Assembly (NCBI RefSeq): GCF_015686695.1
Contig: NZ_JADPMR010000001.1
Coordinates: forward strand, 2,604,001-2,668,000
Reading direction: 5' to 3'
Source: Vibrio nitrifigilis
GTDB taxonomy: Bacteria; Pseudomonadota; Gammaproteobacteria; Enterobacterales; Vibrionaceae
Length of the DNA stretch: 64,000 nt
In this document: one piece after another, positions 61,854 through 64,000 of the stretch
Layout: every line of letters starts with the position of its first letter
How positions within the stretch are numbered: position 1 is the stretch's first letter
The notes under the pieces: model-generated
The model's input: the letters and a program-made list of their open reading frames with translations, nothing else
What the model was told of the DNA's origin: nothing
Database searches by the model: none
Made by a program: the position numbers and the translations under genes

Positions 61854-61983
61854 TGGTTGGATAAGATATTTAGGCGAAATAACAAAGACTAAAACGCCTT
61901 ACCTCGCACCCTAACCGAGTATCTCCACTGAGTTTTCCTGAGCTCAGTGCGAGTTTACTCGTCCTTAATAAAGGATAATAACG

Positions 61984-62214
61984 ATGAAACGAGCAAATAT
62001 TCTTACCAGTGGTAACACCGTTAGACCCTTGTCTCTTGCTGTATTGATGGCATTAAGTACTAGTGTGTCTGCTGAAGATTTAACTGTTCAACAGCAGATC
62101 ACTCAGTTACAACAACAAATACAGAAAGCTCAGGTATTACTTAAACAGCTCTCTGCTAAAAAAACCAGTGCTCCAGACCCTACAACTGAGCACATTGAAA
62201 TCTGGTGGTTATAA
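61984..62214 (+). CDS. Short secreted coiled-coil protein, possibly a truncated beta-glucoside porin
   Basis: A 76-residue protein with a signal peptide (ending SVSAED) and a heptad-like Q/L-rich helix (VQQQITQLQQQIQKAQ). It stops after HIEIWWL. BglH/ScrY-type sugar porins begin in just this way before a barrel of some 400 residues, and such a porin is expected in a bgl operon. No barrel sequence follows in any frame before the esterase gene, so it is either a remnant or a small periplasmic protein. An AAAGGA site precedes the start. Confidence 0.55.
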   Translation: MKRANILTSGNTVRPLSLAVLMALSTSVSAEDLTVQQQITQLQQQIQKAQVLLKQLSAKKTSAPDPTTEHIEIWWL

Positions 62215-62233
62215 GTGTTTACATGATAAACAG

Positions 62234-62256
62234 AGGGAGCTGGTGCTCCCTTTGAT
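62234..62256 (+). terminator. Possible weak terminator
   Basis: A 7-bp stem AGGGAGC / GCTCCCT with a TGGT loop, followed by TTGATGTTT. The poor T run makes termination uncertain. Confidence 0.4.
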
Positions 62257-62296
62257 GTTTCTAAAGGTATCGTTAGCTATGGCGTAGGAGAAGCCT

Positions 62297-63895
62297 ATGA
62301 AAATGAGACAAACGATAGCGGCTGGCGTTTTGAGCATGGCTTGTTCGCTAGTGGGAGGTATGGTGCAGGCGCAACCTACAAAGGTCGTCACGTTAGATGC
62401 TGGGAAAATTCAAGGGGTATCACAAGACAACATCGATGTTTATAAAGGCATCCCTTTTGCGGCAGCTCCTATTGGTGAGTTGCGTTGGCGCGCTCCTCAA
62501 CCAGTACCTGCGTGGGATGGCATACGCCAAGTGACGCAGTATGGTCATGACTGTATGCAGAAGCCTTTTCCTAGTGATGCGGCGCCATTGGGTACGGCGC
62601 CATCTGAAGATTGTTTAGTGCTTAACGTATGGGCACCTAAGCAAGATAAAAAGTCACTTAAACCCGTGATGGTATGGATTTATGGTGGCGGATTCGTCAA
62701 TGGTGGGGCTTCTCCTGCTGTTTACGATGCCAGCCAGTTTGCTGAACAGGGGATAGTCGCGGTTAGCTTCAATTATCGATTGGGAAGATTTGGTTTTTTT
62801 GCCCACCCAGCATTAACCAAGCAGCAGCGTAAATACCCAGAGGAAGCGTTAGGTAATTACGGTTTTATGGATCAAATAGCTGCGTTGAAATGGGTAAAAA
62901 ATAATATCAGTAAGTTTGGTGGCGATCCCAAGCAGGTCACTCTGGTAGGAGAGTCTGCTGGTGGTTTTTCTGAGCATGTATTACTGACCTCGCCTAAGGC
63001 GAAAGGGTTATTTAATCAAGCCATCATCCAATCTGGTTTAGGACGACAATGGGAACATGCAAAACGGTTTGGTGTGCCCCTCTCTGATCCTGATTCAGCC
63101 GAAGCGACAGGTGTTGCTTTTGCCAAACAATGGGGGATTGAGGGTAATAACGAGCAGGCATTGAAAAAGCTGCGTTCACTCTCTGCAGATCAAGTTGTGG
63201 ATGATATGAATATGATGAATATGAATACTCCAACGTATGCAGGGCCAATGCTCGATGGACGAATCATGGTGAAGCAACCGCAAGAATACTACATGTCAGG
63301 TAAAGGGCTTGCTATGCCTATTATGGTCGGAGCAAATAGCTTTGATATCGGTTTTGCACCATCGGTGACGTCAACGCAGCAAGCCTTAGCGATATTTGGC
63401 AACGCCAACTACCACCAAGCGTTAGCCGCTTATAAACAAAGCGGGGTCACTCAGCCACAGGAGATAGCTCAGGCATTAGCCAGTGATAGGTTAATGGTTG
63501 AGCCTGCTCGTTTTGTCGCACAGCAAGTAGATAAACAAGGTGGAGACGCCTATTTTTATCGGTTTGGATACGTGGCTGATAGCTTGAAGTCTCAATGGCC
63601 AGGTGCTTACCACGCGACTGATATTCCATATACATTTAATACAGTAAAAGCAAAATATGGTGACCAGTTAACACACAATGATTCTGCTATGGCAGCGTTA
63701 ATTCATCAGTATTGGGTTAACTTTATCAAACGTGGTGATCCTAATGGTGAGGGTATACCTGCTTGGGATTTGTATCAGGATGATGGCCATGAAATGATGA
63801 TGTTTTCCAATCGAGGTGTCGCATATTCACACACAGTATCAGACCCCTGGACGGCACGTTTGGATATGGTTGCTCACTTGTATGATAAGCCATAG
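62297..63895 (+). CDS. Secreted type-B carboxylesterase
   Basis: A 532-residue alpha/beta-hydrolase with an N-terminal signal peptide (residues about 1-25). It has the type-B signature EDCLVLNVW, oxyanion loop MVWIYGGGFVNGGAS and nucleophile elbow GESAG (Ser220). The catalytic histidine is likely in GAYHATDIPYTFN. It should hydrolyse carboxylic esters in the periplasm or outside. It follows the bgl genes but has its own spacing, so co-regulation is uncertain. Confidence 0.92.
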   Translation: MKMRQTIAAGVLSMACSLVGGMVQAQPTKVVTLDAGKIQGVSQDNIDVYKGIPFAAAPIGELRWRAPQPVPAWDGIRQVTQYGHDCMQKPFPSDAAPLGTAPSEDCLVLNVWAPKQDKKSLKPVMVWIYGGGFVNGGASPAVYDASQFAEQGIVAVSFNYRLGRFGFFAHPALTKQQRKYPEEALGNYGFMDQIAALKWVKNNISKFGGDPKQVTLVGESAGGFSEHVLLTSPKAKGLFNQAIIQSGLGRQWEHAKRFGVPLSDPDSAEATGVAFAKQWGIEGNNEQALKKLRSLSADQVVDDMNMMNMNTPTYAGPMLDGRIMVKQPQEYYMSGKGLAMPIMVGANSFDIGFAPSVTSTQQALAIFGNANYHQALAAYKQSGVTQPQEIAQALASDRLMVEPARFVAQQVDKQGGDAYFYRFGYVADSLKSQWPGAYHATDIPYTFNTVKAKYGDQLTHNDSAMAALIHQYWVNFIKRGDPNGEGIPAWDLYQDDGHEMMMFSNRGVAYSHTVSDPWTARLDMVAHLYDKP

Positions 63896-64000
63896 AAGCG
63901 GGCATTAAGGAAAGGGATGTACAGCTTGTTGAGCTTTAGATACATGATGATCTAAAAGCTCTGTAAGTTGTACATTTACAATTAAATCAATTTGTTATGT

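Noticed and set aside
1..64000. CRISPR arrays, insertion sequences, tRNA or rRNA genes
   Set aside because: No regularly spaced repeats, transposase motifs or tRNA-like folds were seen; the short repeats found are single dispersed copies.

Overview
This window most likely comes from a Vibrio or close relative. It is moderately AT-rich, with no rRNA, tRNA, CRISPR array or intact insertion sequence seen. The main evidence is a long surface-polysaccharide region (about 1-47.5 kb) ending at a metallo-beta-lactamase-fold RNA exonuclease gene of the rjg type, the usual right-hand border of the O/K-antigen region in Vibrio. A gfcABCD (yjbEFGH) block and a decayed rmlB/rmlC relic lie just inside that border.

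Region A (1-18.6 kb) is a Wzy-dependent polysaccharide locus. A partial wecA lies on the minus strand at the edge. It is followed by wza-wzb-wzc, a Wzx flippase, glycosyltransferases, a Wzy-like polymerase, a KpsS/KpsC-type Kdo transferase, an acetyltransferase, an acyltransferase, a CMP-Kdo supply block (kdsA-kdsB-kdsD/kpsF), the initiating transferase wbaP and galU. The KdsA is of the metal-dependent Cys/His/Glu/Asp class, not the Asn class usual for the gammaproteobacterial housekeeping enzyme.

Region B (19.4-41 kb) is a second, ABC-transporter-dependent capsule locus. It opens with a JUMPstart/ops element, the RfaH recruitment site, and continues with a small lipoprotein, kpsD, kpsM and an extended kpsE. 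A strongly AT-rich modification and glycosyltransferase core follows, containing an SGNH-type esterase/acetyltransferase, two sulfotransferases, glf with a galactofuranosyltransferase, and several GT2/GT4 enzymes. It then continues with kpsT, an SLC13 anion (sulfate) transporter with a frameshift, cysD, cysC, a DHH phosphoesterase and cysN. Together these suggest a galactofuranose-containing, sulfated capsule whose locus carries its own sulfate uptake, PAPS synthesis and possibly PAP recycling. One sulfotransferase is fused to a UbiJ-like SCP2 domain. A short RP-x-GP module joins it to the SGNH protein. These are the most novel observations.

Region C (41.5-47.5 kb) holds gfcA-D, the rmlB::rmlC relic and an acyltransferase. 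After rjg, region D (49.7-56.8 kb) carries an aaeXAB-type efflux operon, an unknown lipoprotein, a small membrane protein, a uracil-DNA-glycosylase-like protein, a D-2-hydroxyacid dehydrogenase and a DUF416 protein. Region E (56.8-62.2 kb) is a beta-glucoside (bgl) system. bglG and bglF are on the minus strand and bglA on the plus strand, with four BglG-type antiterminator (RAT) sites, a CRP-like palindrome in the divergent control region, and a previously unannotated 38-codon leader ORF overlapping bglF. A type-B carboxylesterase gene closes the window.
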